Part shown: positions 1-8,459 of the stretch, one piece after another
Layout: each line of letters begins with the position of its first letter
Numbering within the stretch: the stretch's first letter is position 1
Source: Paraburkholderia acidisoli
GTDB taxonomy: Bacteria; Pseudomonadota; Gammaproteobacteria; Burkholderiales; Burkholderiaceae
DNA length: 64,000 bases
Direction: 5' to 3'
Assembly (NCBI RefSeq): GCF_009789675.1
Contig: NZ_CP046913.1
Location: forward strand, 1,736,001-1,800,000
Notes under the pieces: model-generated
What the model was told of the DNA's origin: nothing
Databases searched by the model: none
Seen by the model: the letters and a program-made list of their open reading frames with translations, nothing else
Program-made: the position numbers and the translations under genes

Positions 1-29
1 TGCTTGTCAGGCTTTACCGGATTTCCCCG

Positions 30-584
30 ATGACACCCACCGAACGCCACGCGCGTCCCACCGAAGCGAACATTCGCGAACTCGTCTACGCGTTCTACGA
101 CCGCGTACGCGCCGACGCCGACCTCGGCCCGCTCTTCGACAGCCTGCTGGCCGGCCGCTGGGACGAACATCTGCCGAAAATGTGCCGCTTCTGGTCGAGC
201 ATCGTACTGGGCGCCAAAAGTTATCGCGGCAACGTACAGCAGGCCCACGATCCGGTGCCGGGTGTCGAGCCGCGGCATTTCAGCCGCTGGCTTTATCTTT
301 TCCTCGATACGGTGGAAGCACGATTCGAGCCTGCCGCGGCCGTGCAATTCATGGAGCCGGCGCTGCGCATCGCGCAAAGCTTGCAGTTGAGCCGCTTCGG
401 CTGGGATTACACGATTCCGCCGGAACAACAGGCGATCCTCGACCAGATCGCGCCGCGCCGCCACCCGAAGGGACACGGCCACGATTTGCCGGAGCGCGCC
501 ACGGGCGAGCCATTCCCCACGCGTATCATCGGCCGTCCGGTGGCTGCCGATGAAGACGAAGGCGCCCGGGAATCGACGCATTGA
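30..584 (+). CDS. Group III truncated haemoglobin
   Basis: A 184-residue 2-on-2 globin. Residues from about 10 to 135 carry the group III pattern: an N-terminal ELVYAFYDRVRAD helix, the FWSSIVLGAKSY segment, and RHFSRWLYLF, whose His is the likely proximal haem ligand. Group III globins are typically 130-150 residues; this one has a hydrophilic His/Glu/Arg-rich tail of about 45 residues. It is probably a cytoplasmic oxygen- or NO-related haem protein, but the physiological ligand cannot be read from sequence. It stands alone, transcribed toward the convergent moaE gene. Confidence 0.88.
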   Translation: MTPTERHARPTEANIRELVYAFYDRVRADADLGPLFDSLLAGRWDEHLPKMCRFWSSIVLGAKSYRGNVQQAHDPVPGVEPRHFSRWLYLFLDTVEARFEPAAAVQFMEPALRIAQSLQLSRFGWDYTIPPEQQAILDQIAPRRHPKGHGHDLPERATGEPFPTRIIGRPVAADEDEGARESTH

Positions 585-846
585 AGGTGACCGCCCATGA
601 GCGCGGGTTGCCGATCGGCGCTCGACAACGCTCCACTGACGCCTGACTAACCGCCTGCCTGACTGCCTGACTGAGCGCGTAACCGCCGCATGACTGAGAA
701 GCCCGACGACGATCGCTCAAACCAGCGTGCAGCCGTCAATCGGGCCAAATCGGATCCAATTCGGGCCGTTAGTTGCATCACGATAAACGCGCGTGTTTCC
801 ATCAATTGCGGCGAGTGGCGCGACCTAACCCACCGCGCCACCGCTC

Positions 847-1329
847 CTACTCGCCGCTCTCTCGCCCGTTCCCCGAGACCACGCCCCAGCGCGCCCGCGC
901 CGCGTCGTCGCTTTCACGCGCATCCACCCAGCGCGCGCCGCCGGGCGTCTCTTCCTTCTTCCAGAACGGCGCTTCGGTCTTGAGGTAGTCCATCACGAAC
1001 TCGCAGGACGCGAACGCATCGCCGCGATGCTTCGACGTGGTCGCCACCAGCACGATCTGGTCGAGCGGCGCGAGCTTGCCCACGCGGTGCACGATCAGCA
1101 CCTCGATGCCGGGCCAGCGCTGCCGCGCCGTATCGACGATCGCTTCCAGCGCCTTTTCCGTCATGCCGGGGTAATGCTCGAGTTCGAGCGAAGCCACCGT
1201 GCTGCCGTCGTTGAGATCGCGCACCGTGCCGACGAAGCACGCCACCGCGCCCACCGCCGGATTGTGCGCACGCAGTTGCGCAACCTCGGTCGTGAGGTCG
1301 AAATCCTCGGTCTGCACGCGTACCGGCAT
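847..1329 (-). CDS. moaE: Molybdopterin synthase catalytic subunit MoaE
   Basis: A 160-residue MoaE. With thiocarboxylated MoaD it inserts two sulfurs into cyclic pyranopterin monophosphate to make molybdopterin in the cytoplasm. The GAVACFVGTVRD segment near residue 28, the SKHRGDAFASCEF stretch, and the Lys-rich TEAPFWKKE near residue 120 match the family active site. It is the last gene of moeA-moaD-moaE, starting 10 bp after moaD, so co-translation is likely. The C-terminal tail beyond the family core is Arg-rich and probably dispensable. Confidence 0.95.
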   Translation of the reverse strand: MPVRVQTEDFDLTTEVAQLRAHNPAVGAVACFVGTVRDLNDGSTVASLELEHYPGMTEKALEAIVDTARQRWPGIEVLIVHRVGKLAPLDQIVLVATTSKHRGDAFASCEFVMDYLKTEAPFWKKEETPGGARWVDARESDDAARARWGVVSGNGRESGE

Positions 1330-1339
1330 GGTCGAGTCC

Positions 1340-1597
1340 TCAGCCGCCCGTGACGGGCGGGAAAAACGCGACTTCGCAGCCCTCGGTGATGCGCGTGCGC
1401 GGGTCGGTCATCACGTGATTGCAGGCCATGCGCAGCGCGCGGCCCTCGGCGAGCGTCTCCGCCCAGACGCCGCCGCGCGCGCGCAGCCAGCCGCGCACGT
1501 CGCCGACCGTAACGATGCTCTCGGGCAGCGTGACCGTTTCGTCCGCGACGCCCAGCGCCTCGCGCACGCTCGCAAAAAATTTCAACTGGATCTTCAT
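1340..1597 (-). CDS. moaD: Molybdopterin synthase sulfur carrier subunit MoaD
   Basis: An 85-residue ubiquitin-like protein ending in the Gly-Gly needed for adenylation and thiocarboxylation (C-terminus FFPPVTGG). It has the family length and the beta-grasp opening MKIQLKFFASVRE. It donates sulfur to MoaE during molybdopterin synthesis. It lies between moeA (24 bp upstream) and moaE (10 bp downstream) in one operon on the minus strand. Confidence 0.95.
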   Translation of the reverse strand: MKIQLKFFASVREALGVADETVTLPESIVTVGDVRGWLRARGGVWAETLAEGRALRMACNHVMTDPRTRITEGCEVAFFPPVTGG

Positions 1598-1621
1598 GGA
1601 GTGGGAGCCTGCTTCGGCAAC

Positions 1622-2893
1622 TCAGTACAGCAGTTCGGTGAACGGAATGAAGCGCACGGTCTCGCCCGCGCTGATCTGGTGATTGGGCGGATTGTCGATG
1701 ACGCCGTCGCCCCACACGGTGGAGGTGAGCACCGCCGAACTCTGGTTCGAGAACAGATCGAGCCCGCCCGCCGGATTGACGCGCGCGCGCAGGAACTCGT
1801 TGCGGCGATCGCTCTTCGCCTGCGCGAAATCGGCGCGCAGCGAGAGCGCGCGCGGCGCCACGTGCGTGACGCCCGCGAGACGCAGCAGGAACGGCCGCAC
1901 GAACAGCAGGAAGGTGACGAAACTCGACACCGGGTTGCCCGGCAAGCCGATGAAGAACGCTTCGCCCTGCGCCGCCGCGCCGTCCTGGGCCGGCCGCCTT
2001 ACGGCACCGAACGCGAGCGGTTTGCCCGGTTTCATGGCGATCTGCCACATGGCGATGCGACCCTCCGCTTCCACGGCGGGCTTCACGTGATCTTCCTCGC
2101 CGACGGAAACGCCGCCCGAAGTCAGGATCAGGTCGTGGTCGGTCGCGGCTTCGCGCAGCGTGGCACGGGTCGCGTCGAGCTGATCCGGCACGATGCCGTA
2201 ATCCGTCACTTCGCAGCCGAGATTGCGCAGCAGCCCCGTGAGCGTGAAGCGGTTCGAGTTGTAGATGGCGCCCGGCTTGAGCGGCTCGCCCGGCATCGTC
2301 AGTTCGTCGCCGGTAAAAAACACGGCCACTTTCACGCGGCGGGTGACCGCGAGCGTCGCGCAGCCCACCGACGCCGCGAGCCCGAGCGCGGCCGGCGAAA
2401 GCCGCGTGCCGGCCGGCAGCACGACCGCGCCCTGGCGGATGTCGGCGCCTTGCGCCGTGATCCATTCGCCCGCTTTCGGCGTGTGCAGGATGTTGACCGC
2501 GCCTTCGGCGGCTTCGGTCTGCTCCTGCATCACCACGGCGTCGGCGCCCGGCGGCACCGTCGCGCCCGTGAAGATGCGCGCCGCCGTGCCCGCTGCGAGC
2601 GGCTGCGGCGCATGGCCGGCCGGAATGCGCTGCGAGACCGGCAAATGGCGGCTGCCCTGCGCGAGATCGGCCACGCGCACGGCGTACCCGTCCATCGAAC
2701 TCGTGTGCATGGGCGGCACGTCCAGCGGCGAAACGACGTCTACCGCCAGCACGCGGTTCAGCGCGTCGAAGGTCGAAAGCGTTTCGGTGCCGGACAGCGG
2801 CTGCGCGGCGGCAAGCAGCGTGGCGAGGGCGTCGGCGGTCGAGATCATCGGCGCGCGCGCGGGCGCGGCGGAAGGAGGCGTGGGAGTGGACAT
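1622..2893 (-). CDS. moeA: Molybdopterin molybdenumtransferase MoeA
   Basis: A 423-residue MoeA that inserts molybdate into adenylylated molybdopterin to give Mo-cofactor. Recognisable blocks are SMDGYAVR (about residue 65), RIFTGATVPPGADAVVMQE, the MoCF-binding SGGVSVGEEDHVK, and PGKPLAFG/GLPGNPVSS in the third domain. It opens the moeA-moaD-moaE operon and lies about 260 bp downstream of thrC. The N-terminal 15 residues are Pro/Ala-rich, and a later start at Met-16 is possible. Confidence 0.95.
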   Translation of the reverse strand: MSTPTPPSAAPARAPMISTADALATLLAAAQPLSGTETLSTFDALNRVLAVDVVSPLDVPPMHTSSMDGYAVRVADLAQGSRHLPVSQRIPAGHAPQPLAAGTAARIFTGATVPPGADAVVMQEQTEAAEGAVNILHTPKAGEWITAQGADIRQGAVVLPAGTRLSPAALGLAASVGCATLAVTRRVKVAVFFTGDELTMPGEPLKPGAIYNSNRFTLTGLLRNLGCEVTDYGIVPDQLDATRATLREAATDHDLILTSGGVSVGEEDHVKPAVEAEGRIAMWQIAMKPGKPLAFGAVRRPAQDGAAAQGEAFFIGLPGNPVSSFVTFLLFVRPFLLRLAGVTHVAPRALSLRADFAQAKSDRRNEFLRARVNPAGGLDLFSNQSSAVLTSTVWGDGVIDNPPNHQISAGETVRFIPFTELLY

Positions 2894-3056
2894 CGAGGCG
2901 TCTCGGAGACGGCGGCGGGCCGCCAGCAGCGGTTGGTCTGTCGGTATTGTAGCGGCGCGCGGGGGAGGCTGCGGCCGATGCCCGGGATCAGCACCCGATC
3001 ATGCCTGAGCGACCCGGGGAAACGGGAGACGGGAGACGATTGGGCGGGATGCAAAC

Positions 3057-3118
3057 GCCGGGGCGGCAGCAATGCGCCCCGGCGGGACGGCAAGGATCGG
3101 CATTGCGGCGATCCTTGC
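3057..3118 (-). terminator. Two GC-rich hairpins between thrC and moeA
   Basis: Two perfect inverted repeats lie just downstream of the thrC stop on the minus strand: arms 3057-3065/3075-3083 (9 bp) and 3090-3099/3109-3118 (10 bp). Neither has a clear U-run on the minus strand, so they are terminator-like or processing hairpins rather than proven intrinsic terminators. They may separate thr from mo-cofactor transcription. Confidence 0.4.
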
Positions 3119-3155
3119 GCGACCGGTTCGGCGTGAGTGCGCCGTTAGTGCACCT

Positions 3156-4607
3156 TCATTCCGCCGTATGCGCGGCAATGAAGTCCTTCACGCGCTGCGC
3201 ATCCGCGGGCACGACCTCGAAGCGCTGCGGCAGCGCCTCGAGCCCGTCGAATGCCGCCGGGCGCTCCGGCTCGCAATCCAGCGCCTCGCGGATCGTCTCG
3301 CCGAACTTCACCGGCTGCGCCGTTTCCAGCACGATCATCGGCACGCCCGGTTGCAGGTTTTCGCGCGCGACCTTCACGCCGTCGGCCGTGTGGGTGTCGA
3401 TCATCGTCTTGTAACGCGTGTAGACGTCGCGGATCGTCGCGATGCGGTCGTCGTGGCCACTGCGCCCCGAGACGAAACCGAACTGCGCGACGCGCGCGAA
3501 GTCGCCGCTCGCCACGAGATCGAAACCGCCCTTTTCTTCCACGTCGCGGAACAATTGCGTCACGCGCGCCGGATCGCGGCCGAGCAGATCGTAGACGAAG
3601 CGCTCGAAGTTCGACGCCTTCGAAATGTCCATGCTCGGGCTGGTCGTGTGGAACGTCTCCGCCGCGCCGCGCACGCGGTAGATGCCGGTGCGGAAGAACT
3701 CGTCGAGCACGTCGTTTTCGTTGGTGGCGACCACGAGCTTCTCGATCGGCAGACCCATCATGCGGGCGATGTGACCCGCGCAGACGTTGCCGAAGTTGCC
3801 CGAGGGCACCGTGAACGACACGCGCTCCTCGTTGCTCTTCGTGGCCGCGAAGTAGCCCGCGAAGTAGTACACGACCTGCGCGACGACACGCGCCCAGTTG
3901 ATCGAGTTGACCGTGCCGATCTTGTGCCGGGCCTTGAACGCGTGATCGTTCGAAACGGCCTTGACGATGTCCTGCGCGTCGTCGAACACGCCTTCCACGG
4001 CCAGATTGAAGATGTTCGGGTCCTGCAGGCTGAACATCTGCGCGGTCTGGAACGCGCTCATCTTCTTGTGCGGCGAGAGCATGAACACGCGCACGCCCTC
4101 TTTGCCGCGCATCGCATATTCAGCGGCGCTGCCCGTGTCGCCCGACGTCGCGCCCAGAATGTTGAGCTGCTGGCCGGCCTTCTTGAGCGCGTACTCGAAC
4201 AGGTTGCCGAGCAGCTGCATGGCCATGTCCTTGAACGCGAGCGTCGGGCCGTTCGAGAGTTCGAGCAGCGAGAGCGTCGTGCCGTTTTCCTCGCCGAGCG
4301 TGGTGAGCGGCGTGATCTTGCTCGCGTCCTCGCCGTGGCGCACGTTGCAGTACGTGGCGGCCGTGTAGGTGCGGCGCGTGAGATCGCGCAGGTCGTCGGC
4401 GGGAATGTCGTCGCTGAACTTCGAGAGCACTTCGAACGCGAGGTCCGCGTACGACAGGCCGCGCCAGCGCGCGAGTTCTTCCTTGCCGATCTGCGGGTAC
4501 TGCGCGGGCAGATAGAGACCGCCGTCGCGCGCGAGACCGCCGAGCAGGATGTCGGAAAACGAGTGATGTTCGCCGGCGCCAGCGCCGCGCGTGGATACGT
4601 AATTCAT
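3156..4607 (-). CDS. thrC: Threonine synthase
   Basis: A 483-residue PLP enzyme converting O-phosphohomoserine to threonine. The N-terminal MNYVSTRG, the PLP-lysine motif GPTLAFKDMAMQ, and the GATSGDTGSAAEYA phosphate-binding loop are typical of the long (class 2) threonine synthases of proteobacteria. It starts 18 bp after hom and is certainly co-transcribed with it. Length is normal and no key residue is missing. Confidence 0.97.
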   Translation of the reverse strand: MNYVSTRGAGAGEHHSFSDILLGGLARDGGLYLPAQYPQIGKEELARWRGLSYADLAFEVLSKFSDDIPADDLRDLTRRTYTAATYCNVRHGEDASKITPLTTLGEENGTTLSLLELSNGPTLAFKDMAMQLLGNLFEYALKKAGQQLNILGATSGDTGSAAEYAMRGKEGVRVFMLSPHKKMSAFQTAQMFSLQDPNIFNLAVEGVFDDAQDIVKAVSNDHAFKARHKIGTVNSINWARVVAQVVYYFAGYFAATKSNEERVSFTVPSGNFGNVCAGHIARMMGLPIEKLVVATNENDVLDEFFRTGIYRVRGAAETFHTTSPSMDISKASNFERFVYDLLGRDPARVTQLFRDVEEKGGFDLVASGDFARVAQFGFVSGRSGHDDRIATIRDVYTRYKTMIDTHTADGVKVARENLQPGVPMIVLETAQPVKFGETIREALDCEPERPAAFDGLEALPQRFEVVPADAQRVKDFIAAHTAE

Positions 4608-4625
4608 TGCCTGGCCCTTGATTCC

Positions 4626-5957
4626 TTAGTTCAGTCCTTCCATGCGCAGCTTCGTCACCGACGACTTGACCGTCGCCAGTTGCTCGATCTGCGCAATCGC
4701 CCCGTTCACGTTCTTTTCAACGGTGCGATGCGTGATGAGGATGATGTCGGTTTCCGCCTTGCCTTGCGCGTCGATCTGCTCGGATTCCTTTTGCAGCAGC
4801 GCGTCGATCGAGATGCCGCTGTCGGCCAGAATGCGCGTGATGGCGGCCATCACACCAGTCTGGTCGGCCACGCGCAGGCGCAGGTAGTAGCCGCTCGTGA
4901 CTTCCTCGATCGGCAGGATCGGCGTGTTCGAGAGGCTGTCCGGCTGGAACGCGAGGTGCGGCACGCGGTGCTCCGGGTCGGCCGTATGCAGGCGCGTCAC
5001 GTCCACGAGGTCGGCCACCACCGCCGAAGCCGTGGGCTCGGCGCCCGCGCCCTTGCCGTAGTAAAGCGTGGTGCCCACGGCGTCGCCGTGCACGACCACC
5101 GCGTTCATCGCGCCTTCCACGTTCGCGAGCAGGCGTTTGGCCGGGATCAGCGTGGGATGCGTGCGCAGTTCGATGCCCTTCTCCGTGCGATTCGCGATGC
5201 CGAGCAGCTTGATGCGATAGCCGAGTTCTTCCGCGTACTTGATGTCGATGGCGTCGAGCTTGCTGATGCCTTCCACGTAGGCCTTGTCGAACTGCACCGG
5301 CACGCCGAACGCGATCGCGCTCATGATCGTGGCCTTGTGCGCGGCGTCCACGCCCTCGATGTCGAAGGTCGGATCGGCTTCGGCGTAACCCAGTTCCTGC
5401 GCCGCTTTCAACGCGGTCGCGAAGTCGAGCCCGCGCTCGCGCATTTCCGAGAGGATGTAGTTGGTCGTGCCATTGATGATGCCCGCGATGTACTGGATGC
5501 GGTTGGCCGTGAGCCCTTCGCGCAGCGCCTTGATGATGGGAATGCCGCCCGCCACCGCCGCCTCGAACGCGACCATCACGCCCTTCGCGCGCGCGGCCTG
5601 GAAGATCTCCGTGCCGTGCACCGCCAGCAGCGCCTTGTTCGCCGTGACCACGTGCTTGCCATTGGCGATCGCGCGCAGCACGAGTTCCTTCGCGAGCGTG
5701 GTGCCGCCGATCATTTCGGCGACGATCGAAATCGACGGATCGTCGACAACGGCGTTGAAATCGGTCGTCAGTTCGATCGAGCCGGCTTCGCCGCCGAGCG
5801 CCGCAGTGGCCTTGGCGGGATTGCGCACGGCAATGCGCGCGATCTCGATGCCGCGGCCCGCGCGGCGTTTGATTTCTTCCTGGTTGCGGCGCAGTACCGT
5901 GAAGGTGCCGCTGCCTACCGTGCCGAAGCCCAAGAGACCTACTTTGATCGGTTCCAT
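4626..5957 (-). CDS. hom: Homoserine dehydrogenase
   Basis: A 443-residue monofunctional homoserine dehydrogenase that reduces aspartate semialdehyde to homoserine. It has the N-terminal Rossmann motif GLLGFGTVGSGT, the VTANKALLA segment, the catalytic-domain block GIINGTTNYIL, and a C-terminal ACT domain (YYLRLRVADQTGVMAAI) consistent with threonine feedback. It precedes thrC by 18 bp and follows alaA on the same strand, matching the usual Burkholderia order. Confidence 0.97.
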   Translation of the reverse strand: MEPIKVGLLGFGTVGSGTFTVLRRNQEEIKRRAGRGIEIARIAVRNPAKATAALGGEAGSIELTTDFNAVVDDPSISIVAEMIGGTTLAKELVLRAIANGKHVVTANKALLAVHGTEIFQAARAKGVMVAFEAAVAGGIPIIKALREGLTANRIQYIAGIINGTTNYILSEMRERGLDFATALKAAQELGYAEADPTFDIEGVDAAHKATIMSAIAFGVPVQFDKAYVEGISKLDAIDIKYAEELGYRIKLLGIANRTEKGIELRTHPTLIPAKRLLANVEGAMNAVVVHGDAVGTTLYYGKGAGAEPTASAVVADLVDVTRLHTADPEHRVPHLAFQPDSLSNTPILPIEEVTSGYYLRLRVADQTGVMAAITRILADSGISIDALLQKESEQIDAQGKAETDIILITHRTVEKNVNGAIAQIEQLATVKSSVTKLRMEGLN

Positions 5958-6041
5958 GCAGCGTGTGTTCGTCTAGATATGTGAAAGGGAATGCGTTGTT
6001 GCGTGCGGCCCGGGTGTTGCCCGACGCCGCTCAGATGCCAT

Positions 6042-7280
6042 TCAGTTGCCGTGCCTCTGGCGATAGCCGTCCAGGAAGCGCGCGATGCGGTTGATCGAAT
6101 CGGTCAGATCGTCGATGTTCGGCAGGAACACCACCCGGAAGTGATCCGGCTGCTTCCAGTTGAAGCCCGTGCCCTGCACGAGCAGCACGCGCTCCTGCAA
6201 CAGCAGGTCGAGGATGAACTGTTGATCGTCCTGGATCGGATACAGCTTCGGGTCGAGGCGCGGGAACATGTAGAGCGCCGCCTCGGGCTTCACGCAGGTC
6301 ACGCCGGGAATGGCCGTGAGCAGGTTATAGGCGAGTTCGCGCTGGCGGTACAGGCGGCCGCCCGGCTGGATCAGCTCGTTGATGCTCTGATAGCCGCCGA
6401 GCGCCGTCTGGATCGCGTACTGGCCGGGCACGTTCGCGCACAGGCGCATCGAGGCGAGGATGCCGAGGCCTTCCGTGTAGTCCTTCGCGCGGCGGCGGTT
6501 GGCGCCCGTCATGCCCGACAGGAACATCCAGCCCGCGCGGTAGCCGCACGCGCGGTAGCTCTTCGAGAGACTATTGAACGTGACGGTGATGACGTCTTCC
6601 GAAAGCGAGCCGAGCGCCGTGTGCGTCTTGCCGTCGTAGACGATCTTGTCGTAGACCTCGTCGGCGAACAGGATCAGGCCGTGTTCGCGCGCGATCTCGA
6701 TCAAGCCGAGCAGCAATTCGTCCGAATACAGCGCGCCCGTCGGGTTATTCGGGTTGATGACGACCAAAGCACGCGTGTTCGGGGTGATTTTCGCGCGGAT
6801 GTCGTCGAGATCCGGCATCCACGCATTCGATTCGTCGCAGATGTAGTGAATTGGCGTGCCGCCCGACAGGCTCACCGCAGCCGTCCAGAGCGGATAATCG
6901 GGCGCCGGCAGCAGGACTTCGTCGCCGTCGTTCAACAGCGCCTGCATCGCCATCACGATCAGCTCGGACGCGCCGTTACCAATGTAGATGTCGTCGAGTT
7001 CGACGCCTTTAACACCCTTTTGCTGCGCGTAATGCATGATCGCCTTGCGCGCGGCGAACACACCCTTCGAATCCGAATAGCCCGACGAGCCCGGCAGATT
7101 GCGGATCATGTCCTGCACGACCTCGTCCGGCGCGTCGAAACCGAACGGCGCGAGGTTGCCGATATTGAGCTTGATGATGCGATGGCCTTCGTCTTCGAGG
7201 CGCTTCGCGTGTTCGAGAACCGGCCCGCGGATGTCGTAACAGACGTTTTGCAACTTGTTGGATTTGAGAATCGGTTTCAC
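6042..7280 (-). CDS. alaA: Alanine-synthesising aminotransferase AlaA
   Basis: A 412-residue class I/II PLP aminotransferase of the AlaA type (glutamate-pyruvate transaminase). Visible motifs are GNGASELI, NPNNPTGALYS, the cofactor region FADEVYDKI, and the PLP lysine in SLSKSYRACGYRAGW. I chose the GTG at 7280 (VKPILKSNKLQNVCYDIRGP), because homology to AlaA begins there and the 97 codons upstream are low-complexity and unlike the family. It lies about 80 bp upstream of hom on the same strand, so threonine and alanine amino-group metabolism are neighbours. Confidence 0.93.
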   Translation of the reverse strand: MKPILKSNKLQNVCYDIRGPVLEHAKRLEDEGHRIIKLNIGNLAPFGFDAPDEVVQDMIRNLPGSSGYSDSKGVFAARKAIMHYAQQKGVKGVELDDIYIGNGASELIVMAMQALLNDGDEVLLPAPDYPLWTAAVSLSGGTPIHYICDESNAWMPDLDDIRAKITPNTRALVVINPNNPTGALYSDELLLGLIEIAREHGLILFADEVYDKIVYDGKTHTALGSLSEDVITVTFNSLSKSYRACGYRAGWMFLSGMTGANRRRAKDYTEGLGILASMRLCANVPGQYAIQTALGGYQSINELIQPGGRLYRQRELAYNLLTAIPGVTCVKPEAALYMFPRLDPKLYPIQDDQQFILDLLLQERVLLVQGTGFNWKQPDHFRVVFLPNIDDLTDSINRIARFLDGYRQRHGN

Positions 7281-7889
7281 GGCGGGCTGTCGGTCTAAAT
7301 GGCTAAAACGGCTGAAACGGGGTCGGCCGGACGGAAGGCGGAGCGGCAGGATCGCAGCGTGTGCGGGCCGGGCAGCGACTCGATCGACGAATTCGCATCG
7401 ATCGATCCATGCGCGCGAACGAGTACCCACGAACGAATACCGTTGGATGCACGCGATGGCCTGGCAGCTTGTGACTGCGTTCGCCCTTCGAGGGATGGCA
7501 CGGGCGGATGGCGCGAAGCGGGCGCTGCTGGAACCCGTGCAGGCCGCGCACCATGGGCGCGCGCTTCGCAAACCCGGTGCGCAACCGGGAGCACCTGGGG
7601 CGCCGCAGCCGCTAAAAAGTTATAATTTAGCGGATTTTGGCCAACTTCCGCAATGCGCAAGGCGGTGCCGCTACCCGGCGCCACGCGTATTTCTTGCGTA
7701 CATCGCGGGAAGATCCAGCGGATATTCGGTAATAAACGGCATCTTGCGCGCGGCATTCCGTGGCGGCACGCCCTCGTCCGCGCTGACCGGCGGCTTTCGG
7801 CGCGGCGGCGACGCCAGCCTGCCGCGCGCCGGCCATCGTCCCGCCAGACGGCCGCGCCCTGCCGAACCGCGACACACCGGAACCCCGTT
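7281..7889. other. Gene-free 609-bp interval between alaA and the Mth938-type gene
   Basis: No convincing coding sequence is visible on either strand: open frames here are Arg-rich and lack family signals. It holds the divergent control region of alaA and the downstream + strand gene, including a perfect inverted repeat at 7609-7633 with a TATAAT inside it. The plus-strand leader from that box to the TTG at 7890 would be about 260 nt. Confidence 0.6.
7609..7633. promoter_or_regulatory. Inverted repeat overlapping a -10 box
   Basis: CCGCTAAA (7609-7616) and TTTAGCGG (7626-7633) form a perfect 8-bp inverted repeat with a 9-nt AT-rich spacer. A consensus TATAAT occupies 7621-7626 on the + strand. 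The palindrome sits between divergent genes, so it may be an operator or a symmetric promoter core. No regulator can be named. Confidence 0.4.
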
Positions 7890-8315
7890 TTGAAACTACA
7901 CCAGGACTCCAGCGGCGCGCTGAACACCGTCACCGGCTACGGCGCCGATTACGTCGAAGTGAACCTCGAACGCCATGCGGGCAGCCTGATCGTGATGCCC
8001 GAAGTGCCCGTCGTCGCGTGGCCGGTCGACGCGTTCGACGCTCTCACGCCCGAGCTTTTCGCCATGCTGTTGCCGCTCGCACCCGAAGTCGTGGTGTTCG
8101 GCAGCGGCGAGCGGCTGCGCTTTCCGCATCCGCGCCTGACGGCGGCGCTCGCCGCGAAGCGCATCGGCGTGGAAGCGATGGACTTCAAGGCCGCCTGCCG
8201 TACCTACAACATTCTGATGGCCGAGGGCCGCCGCGTCGCCGCCGCGCTCCTCATCGAACGCCAGGCGAACGCCGAACAAACCTTGCGCTCAGCCGGATCG
8301 CGCGCCCATTCTTAA
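7890..8315 (+). CDS. Mth938-like domain protein
   Basis: A 141-residue protein of the Mth938/DUF498 family (related to mammalian NDUFAF3), whose members have an unknown biochemical role. It begins with KLHQDSSGALNTVTGYGADYVEVN, and a TTG at 7890 fits the family start; the 79 codons upstream look non-coding. The VVFGSGERLRFP and GVEAMDFKAACRTYNILMAEGR segments are diagnostic. Its stop codon overlaps the first half of a PmrA-box-like repeat that precedes arnT. Confidence 0.85.
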   Translation: MKLHQDSSGALNTVTGYGADYVEVNLERHAGSLIVMPEVPVVAWPVDAFDALTPELFAMLLPLAPEVVVFGSGERLRFPHPRLTAALAAKRIGVEAMDFKAACRTYNILMAEGRRVAAALLIERQANAEQTLRSAGSRAHS

Positions 8316-8327
8316 GCTCGCCTTCAG
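8311..8327 (+). promoter_or_regulatory. PmrA-box-like direct repeat upstream of arnT
   Basis: CTTAAG (8311-8316), a 5-nt spacer, then CTTCAG (8322-8327). This fits the enterobacterial PmrA box CTTAAG-N5-CTTAAG with one mismatch, and it lies about 130 bp before the arnT start. The first half-site overlaps the stop codon of the preceding gene. PmrA control of arn genes is established in Salmonella and Pseudomonas; its use here is inference. Confidence 0.4.
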
Positions 8328-8459
8328 GTTGGCCGGTGGCGGCGTAGTACACTTGCGCGCCGCGCGAACCGCGCGCCGTCCGGCGCACCGCGTGCGCCCA
8401 CCGGCGCCGCGCCGCGCTCCCCGTCCGACCACGACTGCACGAAGAACAGGCCGAAACCC

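Noticed and set aside
1199..3136. Very long plus-strand open frame opposite the moa/moe genes
   Set aside because: It is the antisense shadow of high-GC minus-strand genes with Arg/His-rich composition and no recognisable domain.
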